A DNA stretch of 64,000 nt, taken from positions 310,001 to 374,000 of the forward strand of contig CAVYWO010000004.1 of NCBI GenBank assembly GCA_963772295.1. The letters are read 5' to 3'. The DNA is from AP-15 sp963772295 (GTDB lineage: Bacteria; Pseudomonadota; Alphaproteobacteria; ATCC43930; CGMCC-115725). Position numbers and translations under genes: made by a program. This document shows, piece by piece, positions 34,095 through 42,562 of the stretch. A model generated the notes under the pieces. That model searched no databases, was not told the origin of the DNA, and saw only the letters and a program-made list of their open reading frames with translations. Position 1 is the first letter of the stretch. Each line of letters opens with the position of its first letter.

Positions 34095-34745
34095 TCAGGC
34101 CTCGGCCGCGGCCGCATTGCCGATGCCGGATGCGAGATCGAACAGCGACAGCAACATCTCCGGTTCCTGAGCACCGGAGATCGCATAGCCGCGCTCGAGG
34201 ACAAAGCAGGGGACGGCGTGAATCCCGAGATCCCGCGCCCGGCGATCTTCTGCCAGCACCTCTTGCGTCCCCGCTGCGCCGGCCAGGTAGTTGCGCACCG
34301 CGGCGCAGTGCAGGCCGGCCCGACCGGCGATCGCGGCCAGTACATCGATGTCGCCGATATCGAGCCCCTCGAAGAAATACGCACGGAACAAGGCTTCGAC
34401 GACGTCGTCGCCGGCGCCTTCGTCGGCAGCGAAACGGATCAGCCGATGCGCGCGCAAGGTGTTGGCGGCGCGCCCGATCCGATCAAACGCAAAGTCGATC
34501 CCTTCACCTCGCCCGGCTGTGGACAACGCCGCGCAGGCACGGCGCGCATTATGCGAACCGCCGAATTTGGCGGTCAGATAAAGGCCGTGCGGAACCCCCT
34601 CGATCGGCAGCTCGGGGTGGAGCTGAAACGCGCGCCAAGAACGCGTCACCACGAGGCTCGGCCGCCGCGCCAGCGCCCGTTCGAGGCGGCGCTTGCCGAT
34701 ATAGCACCAGGGGCAGATGACATCCGAAACGATCTCGATATGCAT
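34095..34745 (-). CDS. DsbA-family (FrnE-like) oxidoreductase
   Basis: Thioredoxin-fold protein of 216 residues with an inserted helical domain. The active site CPWC is at residues 11-14 (SDVICPWCYIGKRRLE) and the cis-Pro strand is GIHAVPCFVLERGYA. No signal peptide, so it acts in the cytoplasm, as FrnE proteins do. The extra Cys beside the cis-Pro (VPC) is found in part of the family. The ATG at 34745 has GGAGGATCC upstream; in-frame codons further up are ignored. Related 2-hydroxychromene-2-carboxylate isomerases lack the CxxC, which argues for a redox role. It is divergent from the acyl-CoA ligase gene across 79 nt. Confidence 0.86.
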   Translation of the reverse strand: MHIEIVSDVICPWCYIGKRRLERALARRPSLVVTRSWRAFQLHPELPIEGVPHGLYLTAKFGGSHNARRACAALSTAGRGEGIDFAFDRIGRAANTLRAHRLIRFAADEGAGDDVVEALFRAYFFEGLDIGDIDVLAAIAGRAGLHCAAVRNYLAGAAGTQEVLAEDRRARDLGIHAVPCFVLERGYAISGAQEPEMLLSLFDLASGIGNAAAAEA

Positions 34746-34824
34746 GGTCGGATCCTCCGGGCCCGCTTGACCTCGGGGCGGCACGTCGTGAGGATGCCGG
34801 CAGATTCGTCGGAAAGGGAAGAGG

Positions 34825-36453
34825 GTGACCGGGCCTTACGATACGCCGCATCTCGCACCCCGGGCGGCGAATTATTCGGCCCTGACGCCGCTTGCGTTTC
34901 TGGCGCGCGCCGCCGCCGTCTATCCCGACAAGATCGCGATCGTCGACGGGCCGGTCCGCTATCGCTACGCCGAGTTCTATGACCGGTGCCGGCAATTCGC
35001 CGATGCGCTGCGCCGGCGCGGCATCGGTGCGGGCGACACCGTCTCGGTGCTGGCGCCGAACCGCGCGGCCGTGCTTGAAGCCCATTACGCGGTGCCGATG
35101 GCGGGTGCCGTGGTGAATGCGCTGAACTACCGGCTCGACCCCGGCTCGATCGCTTTCATGCTCGCCCACGGCGAAGCCAAGCTGTTGATCGCCGACCGCG
35201 AATTCGCACCGGTCGCGACCGCGGCGCTGGCCCGGCTCGAGCACCCGCCGCCGCTTGTCGAGATCGGCGCCGCTGCGGATCGCGTCGCGCAGGGGAGCAC
35301 CGAATACGAGACCTTTCTCGACGAGGGCGATCCGCCTGCGGACTGGGCGATGCCGCGCGATGAATGGCAACCGATCGCGCTCAACTACACCTCGGGCACG
35401 ACCGGCGACCCGAAAGGGGTCGTCTATCACCACCGCGGCGCCTTTCTCAACGCGCTCGGCAACGCCATCGCCCTCGGGCTCGATCACCATTCGGTATATC
35501 TGTGGACACTGCCGATGTTCCATTGCAACGGCTGGACCCATACCTGGGCGGTGACCGCGGTCGGCGCGACCCATGTCTGCCTGCGCCGGGTCGACCCGGC
35601 GCCGATTTTTGCCGCAATTGCCGAACAAGGGGTCACCCATCTCTGCGGCGCGCCAATCGTCCTCAACCTCTTGGTGCACGCCCCCGACGCCGTCAAGCGC
35701 CGCTTCGACCACGTCGTCGAGGCGGCGACCGGCGGCGCTGCACCGCCCTCGGCGGTGATCGAGGCGATGGAACGGATGGGCTTTCGCGTCACCCACCTCT
35801 ACGGCCTGACCGAAAGCTACGGCCCCTCGACAATCTGCGCCTGGCAGCCGGAATGGGCCGATCGGCACATTCCGGAGCGCGCGGCCGCGCTGGCGCGGCA
35901 GGGCGTCGCCTACCCGACGCTCGACCGCCAGCGCGTCGTCGATCCGCATACCATGCAAGACGTCCCGGCCGACGGCCGGAGCCTGGGTGAGCTGGTGCTG
36001 CGCGGCAACACCCTGATGAAGGGCTATCTCAAGAACCCGACGGCGACCGAGACGGCGTTCGCCGATGGCTGGTTTCACACCGGCGACATCGCCGTCCGGC
36101 ATCCCGACGGCTATGTTGAAATCAAGGACCGGTCCAAGGACATCATCATTTCGGGGGGCGAGAACATCTCTTCGATCGAGATCGAAGAAGCGCTTTACCG
36201 CCATCCCGCGGTCATGGAAGCGGCGGTCGTCGCCAGGCCCGACCCGGTCTGGGGCGAGACCCCGTGCGCTTTCGTCACGTTGCAGCCGGATGCACGGCCG
36301 GTGGCGGCTGGCGAGATCATCGCCTGGTGCCGCGATCGCCTCGCCCATTACAAGATGCCGAAGCACGTCGTGTTCGGACCGCTGCCCAAGACCGCGACCG
36401 GCAAGATCCAGAAATTCGAATTGCGGGAGCGGGCCAAGGAGATCGTCGGATGA
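34825..36453 (+). CDS. AMP-dependent acyl-CoA synthetase
   Basis: ANL-superfamily ligase of 542 residues that adenylates a carboxylic acid and transfers it to CoA. Motifs: P-loop LNYTSGTTGDPKGVVYHHRG (about 188-207), aromatic-rich YGLTESYGPST (A5 region), GDIAVRHPDGYVEIKDRSKD (A7-A8 hinge) and the catalytic Lys in LPKTATGKIQKFELRE. It resembles the medium-chain/3-methylmercaptopropionyl-CoA ligase group. The start is a GTG at 34825 behind GGAAAGGGAAGAGG. It overlaps the SDR gene by an ATGA junction and leads a run of four overlapping or near-overlapping genes. Substrate chain is not deducible. Confidence 0.9.
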   Translation: MTGPYDTPHLAPRAANYSALTPLAFLARAAAVYPDKIAIVDGPVRYRYAEFYDRCRQFADALRRRGIGAGDTVSVLAPNRAAVLEAHYAVPMAGAVVNALNYRLDPGSIAFMLAHGEAKLLIADREFAPVATAALARLEHPPPLVEIGAAADRVAQGSTEYETFLDEGDPPADWAMPRDEWQPIALNYTSGTTGDPKGVVYHHRGAFLNALGNAIALGLDHHSVYLWTLPMFHCNGWTHTWAVTAVGATHVCLRRVDPAPIFAAIAEQGVTHLCGAPIVLNLLVHAPDAVKRRFDHVVEAATGGAAPPSAVIEAMERMGFRVTHLYGLTESYGPSTICAWQPEWADRHIPERAAALARQGVAYPTLDRQRVVDPHTMQDVPADGRSLGELVLRGNTLMKGYLKNPTATETAFADGWFHTGDIAVRHPDGYVEIKDRSKDIIISGGENISSIEIEEALYRHPAVMEAAVVARPDPVWGETPCAFVTLQPDARPVAAGEIIAWCRDRLAHYKMPKHVVFGPLPKTATGKIQKFELRERAKEIVG

Positions 36454-37223
36454 CCCCGCTCCCGCGGTTCGACCTCGCCGGACAGGCGGCGCTCGTCACC
36501 GGCGCGTCGAGCGGGATCGGCCGCCACCTGGCGCGGCTTCTGGCTGCGGCCGGCGCCAGGGTGGCGCTCGCCGCGCGCCGCGAAGCGCAGCTCGCCGAAG
36601 CAGCGCGAGAAATCGAAGCAGAAGGCGGCGTCGCCGCAGCCTTTGCCTGTGATGTGATCCGGGCGGCCAGCGTCAGCGAGACCGTTGCTGCGGCCGAAGC
36701 CAGGTTCGGAGCGCTGTCGATCCTCGTCAACAACGCCGGCGTCGTCACGGCAAAGCCGCTCTTCGAGCACACCGAAGCCGACTGGGACTATGTGCTCGAC
36801 ACCGATCTGAAGGGCGCCTGGCTGATGGCGCGCGAGTTCGCCGCCCGTCTCGCGGGCAGCAAGCGGCCGGGGCGGATCATCAATATCGCCTCGGTATTGG
36901 GCTCGCGCACGATCGCGCGGGTGCCGAGCTATTGTGCCGCCAAAGCCGGGCTCATTCATCTCACAGAGGTTCTGGCGATGGAGCTGGCGCCCTATGGGAT
37001 CCTCGTCAACGCGCTGGCGCCGGGCTATGTCGAGACCGATTTCAATCGCGAGTTTCTGCGCTCCGAGCCGGGGCAGAAACTGATCGGCCGGGTGCCGTTG
37101 CGACGGGTCGGCCGGCCCGACGATCTCGATGGGGCGATGCTGCTCTTGGCTTCGCCGGCCGGCGGCTACATCACCGGCGCCGTGATTGCGATCGATGGCG
37201 GGCACGCCGTCGCCGCGATTTGA
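36450..37223 (+). CDS. SDR-family oxidoreductase
   Basis: Short-chain dehydrogenase/reductase of 257 residues. The cofactor loop TGASSGIGRHLARLL, ACDV, NNAG (LVNNAGVVTAK), catalytic Ser in IASVLGSRT and the YxxxK motif in PSYCAAKAGLIHL are all present; the C-terminal loop VGRPDDLDGAMLLLASPAG and ITGAVIAIDGGH is typical of the FabG-like classical group. The start overlaps the ligase stop (ATGA at 36450). A beta-oxidation-like hydroxyacyl dehydrogenase role fits the neighbours but is inference. Confidence 0.9.
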   Translation: MTPLPRFDLAGQAALVTGASSGIGRHLARLLAAAGARVALAARREAQLAEAAREIEAEGGVAAAFACDVIRAASVSETVAAAEARFGALSILVNNAGVVTAKPLFEHTEADWDYVLDTDLKGAWLMAREFAARLAGSKRPGRIINIASVLGSRTIARVPSYCAAKAGLIHLTEVLAMELAPYGILVNALAPGYVETDFNREFLRSEPGQKLIGRVPLRRVGRPDDLDGAMLLLASPAGGYITGAVIAIDGGHAVAAI

Positions 37224-37311
37224 GCCGCCGTCCCCCGTCCCCGGACGGCCGGCCCTGGCGGGCCGTTCCGGGGATCGCCGGGACCGGCTTGCCGCCGACC
37301 GGTGCCTCGCG

Positions 37312-38316
37312 GTGGCGCAATTTCTTGCCGAAGAGAGTGAAGCCGACGCGGTCGAGGTGCGAGCGCTAACCCTGCTCGGCGGTGGCGCCATTCAAGAGAA
37401 TTGGGCGCTCGACGCCAGTTTCGGCGGCGGCGCGCTGGCCGGCGACCGCCAGCTGGTGCTGCGCGCCGCCGCCGCGACGGGCGTTCCGTCGAGCCTCGGC
37501 AGGACCGAGGAATTCGCGGTACTGAAGGCTGCTTTCGCAGCCGGCGTGACGGTTCCGGAACCGCTCTTCGTCTGCGCCGACCCCGGCATCTTCGGCAAGC
37601 CGTTTTTTGTCATGCGGCGGGTGGCGGGGACGGCGGCCGGGCATCGGATTACGCGCGATGCGGCCCTCGATCCGGCATTGCCGGCGCTTGCCGAGCGGCT
37701 CGGCCGGGAGCTGGCCCGCATCCACACGATCCGGCCGCAGCCGGACCTCGCCTGCCTGCCGCCCTATGCCGAGGCACTGCCGGCGCGACAAATTGCCCGA
37801 TTTCGCGCCTATCTCGACCACCATCCGACGCCGCGCCCGGTGCTCGAATGGGGCATGCGATGGCTCGAGACGCACCTTCCGCAAGCGCCCGAGCCGGTCC
37901 TTTGCCACCGCGATTTCCGCACCGGCAACTATCTGCTCGATGGGGCTGCGCTGACCGGCATCCTCGACTGGGAATTTGCCGGCTGGGGTGACACGCACGA
38001 GGATATCGGCTGGTTCTGCAGCAAGGGCTGGCGCTTCGCGCGGCTCGACCGCGAGGCCGGCGGGATCGCCGACCGGGCATCGTTCTATCGCGGTTACCAG
38101 AATGAATTGGGTCGCGTCATCGATCCGGATCGCGCGTTCTTTTGGGAAGTCATGGCGAGCCTGCGCTGGGCGGTGATTGCCTTGCAGCAAAGCGACCGCC
38201 ACATACTCGGCGGGGAGCGCAACCTCGATCTCGCATTGACCGGACGGCGCGCGACCGAGTGCGAGCTGGAAATCCTGATGCTGCTCGATCGCGGCGGAGC
38301 GCCGGTCGATGCATGA
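37312..38316 (+). CDS. Phosphotransferase-family protein (APH-like, ACAD10/11-type)
   Basis: Protein-kinase-fold enzyme with LGGGAIQENWALDAS near the N-terminus, ELVLR-like RQLVLRAAA, the catalytic loop VLCHRDFRTGNYLLDG and the metal-binding GILDWEFAGWGDTHEDIGWF. This group matches the kinase part of ACAD10/11, which phosphorylates 4-hydroxyacyl-CoAs so that a dehydrogenase-like partner can eliminate phosphate. The start is uncertain. GTG at 37312 is used here; an ATG at 37186 would overlap the SDR gene and add 42 residues of low-complexity sequence. It is followed by DUF6285, a standard neighbour. Confidence 0.83.
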   Translation: MAQFLAEESEADAVEVRALTLLGGGAIQENWALDASFGGGALAGDRQLVLRAAAATGVPSSLGRTEEFAVLKAAFAAGVTVPEPLFVCADPGIFGKPFFVMRRVAGTAAGHRITRDAALDPALPALAERLGRELARIHTIRPQPDLACLPPYAEALPARQIARFRAYLDHHPTPRPVLEWGMRWLETHLPQAPEPVLCHRDFRTGNYLLDGAALTGILDWEFAGWGDTHEDIGWFCSKGWRFARLDREAGGIADRASFYRGYQNELGRVIDPDRAFFWEVMASLRWAVIALQQSDRHILGGERNLDLALTGRRATECELEILMLLDRGGAPVDA

Positions 38317-38797
38317 TTTGCCGATGGGACCTCAATTGCTGGCGTTGGCGCGCGGCGTGCTGTTGGCAAAGCTGATGCCGCTGTTGCCGCCGGCGGCCCG
38401 GCTCGATGCCTTGCTCGTCGGCAATTGCCTGGCGATCGCCGCGCGCGAAGCGGCGGCTGCGGCCGCACCGGCGCAGGCGATCGACGACGAGCTGCGCGGC
38501 TTTTATGCGGGCAATCTGGCGCGCGAACCGACCAGCCCCCCCGATCGGGCCCGCTCCCCAGCGCCGGCGGCGGCAGCGCGTTGCGAAGCTGCGGCGGGCG
38601 AACCCGATCTTTGGCGCCGGTTCGCCGGCGATCTGCGCGTCGGCGCCTTCACCGATGCGCCGCTGCGCGAAGCAGCGGCCCGCGCTGTCCTGTGGCGCTT
38701 GACCATCGCCAAATTACGCTTGGCGAACCCGCGATTTCTCGCCGCCAACGGCTTCGCCCAAGGCGATCGGCCGGGAGACCACAACTATGTCGCTTAA
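38309..38797 (+). CDS. DUF6285 family protein
   Basis: Helical protein of 162 residues, starting 8 nt inside the end of the phosphotransferase gene. The N-terminus reads LLALARGVLLAKLMPLLPPA, then ARLDALLVGNCLAIAAREA; the C-terminus has ARAVLWRLTIAKLRLANPRF. The middle (APTSPPDRARSPAPAAAAR) is Pro/Ala-rich. The family is found beside APH-like kinases and acyl-CoA dehydrogenases and has no known activity; it probably assists the kinase-dehydrogenase pair. The end overlaps the ribBA-like start by 11 nt. Confidence 0.78.
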   Translation: MHDLPMGPQLLALARGVLLAKLMPLLPPAARLDALLVGNCLAIAAREAAAAAAPAQAIDDELRGFYAGNLAREPTSPPDRARSPAPAAAARCEAAAGEPDLWRRFAGDLRVGAFTDAPLREAAARAVLWRLTIAKLRLANPRFLAANGFAQGDRPGDHNYVA

Positions 38798-39872
38798 GGA
38801 AATTCCACATGTCGTCGACGCGTTCGCCAAAGGCGAGATCGTGGTCGTGACCGACGACGACGACCGCGAGAACGAGGGCGACCTGATCCTTGCCGCCGTG
38901 CATGCAACACCGCAAAAGATCGCTTTCATCGTCCGCCACACCAGCGGCATCGTTTGCGCGCCGTTGACCGGCGAGATCGCCCGGCGCCTGCATCTGGCGC
39001 CGATGGTCGCCGACAACGACGCGATCCACGGCACTGCCTTCACAGTGTCGGTCGACTACCGCCACGGCACGACGACCGGCATCTCGGCCGAAGAACGCAC
39101 CTTGACGATCCGGAACCTGGCCAACGGCAACGCCGGCCGGGCCGATTTTGTCAGGCCGGGGCACATTTTTCCGCTGATCGCAAGGGACGGCGGGGTACTG
39201 ATGCGATCGGGCCATACCGAAGCGGCGGTCGATTTGTGCCGGCTCGGCGGGCTCGAACCGGTGGCAGCGTGCTGCGAGCTGGTCAACGACGACGGCACCG
39301 TGATGCGCGGGCCGCAGGTCGCGGCATTCGCCGAGCGGCATCGGCTCAAGCGCATCTCGGTGGCCGACCTGATCGCCTATCGCCAGGCGCGCGAAAAGCT
39401 CGTCACCCGGGTGGCGGAGTTCAAGGTGCAGAGCGAGATCGGCGAACTCGCCGGCTATGCCTATCTGACGCCGTTCGACAAAGTGCACCATTACGCCTTC
39501 GTGTCAGGCGATATCGGCGACGGCAGCCGGGTGCCGACCCGGCTGCACCGCGCCAATGTGCTGGAAGACGTCTTTGGCGGCGCCAAGGCGATCCGCGCCG
39601 CGCTGAGCCGGTTCAAGACAGAGGGGCACGGCGTCCTCGTCTATCTGCGCGACGGCGCCTCGGGCGTGCCGGCCACGGCCATCGGCGAGGAGCAAACCCC
39701 GTCGGAACGCGAGCGCAATCTCCAGTGGCGCGAGGTCGGGCTCGGCGCGCAGATCCTGCGCGACCTCGGGATCTCATCGATCCGGTTGCTGGCGACGCGC
39801 TCGCGCACCTATGTCGGGATCGCCGGGTTCGGCATCGAGATCAGCGAAACCGAGCCGCTCGACGGCGAGTAA
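38787..39872 (+). CDS. ribB: 3,4-dihydroxy-2-butanone-4-phosphate synthase with degenerate GTP cyclohydrolase II domain
   Basis: Riboflavin-pathway enzyme of 361 residues. The N-terminal RibB domain (about 1-205) is complete: VVTDDDDRENEGDLI, HTSGIVCAPLT, the SVDYRHGTTTGISAEER loop and RSGHTEAAVDLCRL. The C-terminal half has the GTP cyclohydrolase II fold but lacks its zinc cysteines: where the active enzyme has a CLTGDxxxSxRCDC pattern, this protein reads RVPTRLHRANVLEDVFGG. It should therefore make dihydroxybutanone phosphate only, and a separate ribA is needed. This RibBA-like form is common in alphaproteobacteria. It is the last of five overlapping genes, though its function does not match the acyl-CoA set. 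Confidence 0.88.
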   Translation: MSLKEIPHVVDAFAKGEIVVVTDDDDRENEGDLILAAVHATPQKIAFIVRHTSGIVCAPLTGEIARRLHLAPMVADNDAIHGTAFTVSVDYRHGTTTGISAEERTLTIRNLANGNAGRADFVRPGHIFPLIARDGGVLMRSGHTEAAVDLCRLGGLEPVAACCELVNDDGTVMRGPQVAAFAERHRLKRISVADLIAYRQAREKLVTRVAEFKVQSEIGELAGYAYLTPFDKVHHYAFVSGDIGDGSRVPTRLHRANVLEDVFGGAKAIRAALSRFKTEGHGVLVYLRDGASGVPATAIGEEQTPSERERNLQWREVGLGAQILRDLGISSIRLLATRSRTYVGIAGFGIEISETEPLDGE

Positions 39873-40104
39873 CCGGGCGAAAGAACCTATCGGGAACCTG
39901 CAGAAGGGTTCTCGACGGTTTTCGAGGAACCTTTGCCGCGTGCTTCCGCCGGCAACCGCCTGCGGCAGGACGCGCGCATCGCGCTAGTCGGCTTTCCCGA
40001 CGGCTACCGAGGGGATCTCCGGCGTCGCCGCTTTCGCCGGCCCGGCCTACATCCCAGACGCGGGGACGAATCCCGACATCGGGTGTACGGCCGGGGCGAC
40101 TGAA

Positions 40105-40362
40105 ATGATCACCGACGGCAAGATAGATGCGGCACCCTGCAGCGAGGCGGCGGTCGCCGAGTTCATTCGGCAGAAGGGGATAACGCGCTGCCCCACGGCC
40201 TGCGTGCTCCCAACCCAGGGCGAGGTTACCGCCGCCGATCGCGCGGCGCTCGCCGAATACGCAACCGAGCGCGAGCGGACGCGCCAAGCCAGAGCGGCGC
40301 AGCGCGCCCGACAGTATGGGCTCCCCGCACCGGGCTTGGCGATCGCCGATAGCGGCGCGTGA
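40105..40362 (+). CDS. Small hypothetical protein
   Basis: Protein of 85 residues with no recognised domain. The central part (AVAEFIRQKGITRCPTACVL, then PTQGEVTAADRAALAEY) looks like coding sequence with balanced composition, and the C-terminus is a charged helix (ATERERTRQARAAQRARQ). No signal peptide or membrane helix. Similar short proteins with an RCPTACxxPTQG motif seem familiar from alphaproteobacteria, but I cannot name a family. The upstream 230 nt after the ribB-like gene hold short hairpins only. Confidence 0.5.
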   Translation: MITDGKIDAAPCSEAAVAEFIRQKGITRCPTACVLPTQGEVTAADRAALAEYATERERTRQARAAQRARQYGLPAPGLAIADSGA

Positions 40363-40462
40363 ACTTTATCCGGTCCGGCCGGCGCCGCCATTGGCGTCGC
40401 GGCGACGCTTCCCTTATGCTGGCGATACGGACGGAGAATCAGTCAGCGACGGAGGGTGCGCG

Positions 40463-41119
40463 ATGTGGCCGTTCAGCGGAGCCCCCCTGGTCGTGCCGGG
40501 GCCCGAGGATTGCCTACCGGGACGAGAAGCCGCGATGCCGGTGCCCGAGCGACATTTCGTCAATGGCCGCCGGCTGACCGGCCCTTATCCCGAGGGGTTC
40601 GAACGCGCGGTGTTCGGCCTCGGCTGCTTCTGGGGCGCCGAGCGGGTGTTCTGGCAGGCGCCGGGGGTCTGGGTCACCGCGGTCGGCTACGCCGGCGGCA
40701 CCACGCCAAACCCGACCTACGAGGAGGTGTGCGCCGGCCGCACCGGCCATGCCGAGGTCGTGCTCGTCGTCCATGACCCGGAGAGCGCCGCCTACGACAC
40801 CTTGTTGAAGCTGTTCTGGGAGAGCCACGATCCGACCCAGGGCATGCGTCAGGGCAACGATGTCGGCACCCAGTACCGCTCGGCAATCTACGTCTTTTCG
40901 CCGGCGCAGCGGCAGGCCGCCGAGGCGTCGCGCGAGCTCTATCAGAGCCGCCTCACCGCTGCAGGATTGGGCAGGATCACAACCGAGATCGCCGACGCCC
41001 CGCCGTTCTATTTCGCCGAGCCGTACCATCAGCAATACCTGGCGAAAAATCCCTACGGCTATTGCGGCCTCGGCGGCACCGGCGTCAGCTGCCCGATCTC
41101 GGCGAAGACCGCCGCCTGA
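40463..41119 (+). CDS. msrA: Peptide-methionine (S)-S-oxide reductase MsrA
   Basis: Repair enzyme of 218 residues reducing methionine-S-sulfoxide in proteins. The active site GCFWGAE has the catalytic Cys at residue 55; YAGGTTPNPTYEEVCAGRTG, HDPTQGMRQGNDVGTQYRSA and YHQQYLAKNPYGYCGLGGTG follow, with resolving cysteines near the C-terminus (GYCGLGGTGVSC). GGAGGG lies 8 nt before the ATG at 40463. It has about 45 residues before the catalytic domain, typical of the longer MsrA form. No signal peptide. Confidence 0.94.
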   Translation: MWPFSGAPLVVPGPEDCLPGREAAMPVPERHFVNGRRLTGPYPEGFERAVFGLGCFWGAERVFWQAPGVWVTAVGYAGGTTPNPTYEEVCAGRTGHAEVVLVVHDPESAAYDTLLKLFWESHDPTQGMRQGNDVGTQYRSAIYVFSPAQRQAAEASRELYQSRLTAAGLGRITTEIADAPPFYFAEPYHQQYLAKNPYGYCGLGGTGVSCPISAKTAA

Positions 41120-41182
41120 GCCGCCGGCGGCGCTGCTGATCGGATGTCTGCGATAACCGCAGGCTGATCGAGATCGGGGCGA

Positions 41183-42445
41183 ATGCCGGGCATCGAGGGC
41201 GTGCGGCGCAAGCTGCTCGCGCTGGCGCCGCGTGCGCGCGCGCACCGGGTTGGGGCGAACCTCCCGGACCAGCCCGATTATTGGCGCCTCTGGCTGGTCG
41301 GGGTGATGCTCTTCGGCGTGCGCTGGCTCGAAATGCTGGCCGTCGCGGTATTCACCTACGAGCGCACTGGCTCGCCGTTCCTCGTCGCCGCGCTGACGAT
41401 GCTGCGCATGCTGCCGATGGCGCTGTTCGGCGCGCTGATCGGCGCCGCCGCGCAACGGCTCGAACGGCGCACCGCGCTTGTCTTCGTCGTGCTTTCGATG
41501 GTGCTGACCTCGGTGACCTTGGCACTGCTCGCCGCGACCGGGGCGCTGTCGCTGTGGCACCTCGCGGTCGCCAGCCTGTTGAATGGCATCGGTTGGACTT
41601 CCGACAACCCGGTGCGGCGCACGATGATCGGCGAGGTCGTCGGCGCCGAGCGGATGAGCGCCGCGATGGCGATCGATGTTGGCGCCAACAATGCCAGCCA
41701 AATCGTCGGTCCCGCCCTCGGCGGGGCGTTGTTGGCGAATTTCGGCATCGCCGGCGTCTTTACCGTCAGCGTCCTCGGCTACCTCGTCGCACTCGCGGCG
41801 GCGTTGCAGGTGCGCCACCGCAACGCTGCCTTGCCGCCGGGCTCGCAAAGCATAATCGGGCGGATGGTCGCCGGGCTGTTGCTGGTCCGCCGCGACCGAA
41901 GGCTCGGCGCGATCCTCGTCGTCACCGTCATTTACAATGTCTTCGGCTGGCCTTTCACCAGCATGGTGCCGGTGATTGGCCAGGGCAGCCTCGGTCTCGG
42001 CGCGGCCGGCGTCGGTCTCTTGGCCAGCATGAGCGGCGTCGGATCGTTCTTTGGTGCAGTCGCGATCGGCCTCCGCGTCAGGCCGCCGTTCTTTGCCCGC
42101 CTTTATCTCGGGGCGGTGATCGCCTATCTGCTCCTCCTGCCGCTGTTTGCGCTGGCGCGAGTGCCGCTTTTCGCCGGCGCGGTGCTGCTGCTGACCGGAT
42201 TGGTCAATGCCGGCTTCAGCGTCATGCAGGCGACCCTGGTCTTTCTCGCGGCGCCGGCAGAGCTGCGCAGTTGCGTCTTCGGGGTGCTGTCGGTTGGCAT
42301 CGGGATCGGCCTGATCGGCTTTTTGCATGTCGGGATGCTCGCCGGAGCGATCGGCGCGCCATCGGCGATCGTGGCGACCGGGATCGAAGGCCTGCTGGCC
42401 CTGTGGCTGACGCGGCGCTGGTGGCGCCCGCTCGCCGCTCGTTGA
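41183..42445 (+). CDS. MFS transporter (exporter type)
   Basis: Major facilitator protein of 420 residues with about 12 helices, of the enterobactin-exporter/DHA3-like group: RWLEMLAVAVFTYERTGSPF in helix 1-2, the loop GAAAQRLERRTALVF and GWTSDNPVRRTMIGEVVGAE. It differs from the three MFS genes at 55-4169. The start is probably the ATG at 41183, 63 nt after msrA. A drug or metabolite exporter role is inferred from the subfamily; no regulator is adjacent. Confidence 0.82.
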   Translation: MPGIEGVRRKLLALAPRARAHRVGANLPDQPDYWRLWLVGVMLFGVRWLEMLAVAVFTYERTGSPFLVAALTMLRMLPMALFGALIGAAAQRLERRTALVFVVLSMVLTSVTLALLAATGALSLWHLAVASLLNGIGWTSDNPVRRTMIGEVVGAERMSAAMAIDVGANNASQIVGPALGGALLANFGIAGVFTVSVLGYLVALAAALQVRHRNAALPPGSQSIIGRMVAGLLLVRRDRRLGAILVVTVIYNVFGWPFTSMVPVIGQGSLGLGAAGVGLLASMSGVGSFFGAVAIGLRVRPPFFARLYLGAVIAYLLLLPLFALARVPLFAGAVLLLTGLVNAGFSVMQATLVFLAAPAELRSCVFGVLSVGIGIGLIGFLHVGMLAGAIGAPSAIVATGIEGLLALWLTRRWWRPLAAR

Positions 42446-42562
42446 TCGGACATCGCGCCGAAATCTTCGCCGCCGGCAGGGGCCCGATGTATCCTCGCCT
42501 GACGTATCGGGACCGCAAGCGTCCGCCGGCGCCTGGCGACGATCCGTGATCAGGAGAAAATA

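Noticed and set aside
39873..39945. Rho-independent terminator after the ribB-like gene
   Set aside because: A GAACC/GGTTC hairpin exists but the stem is short and no T run follows.
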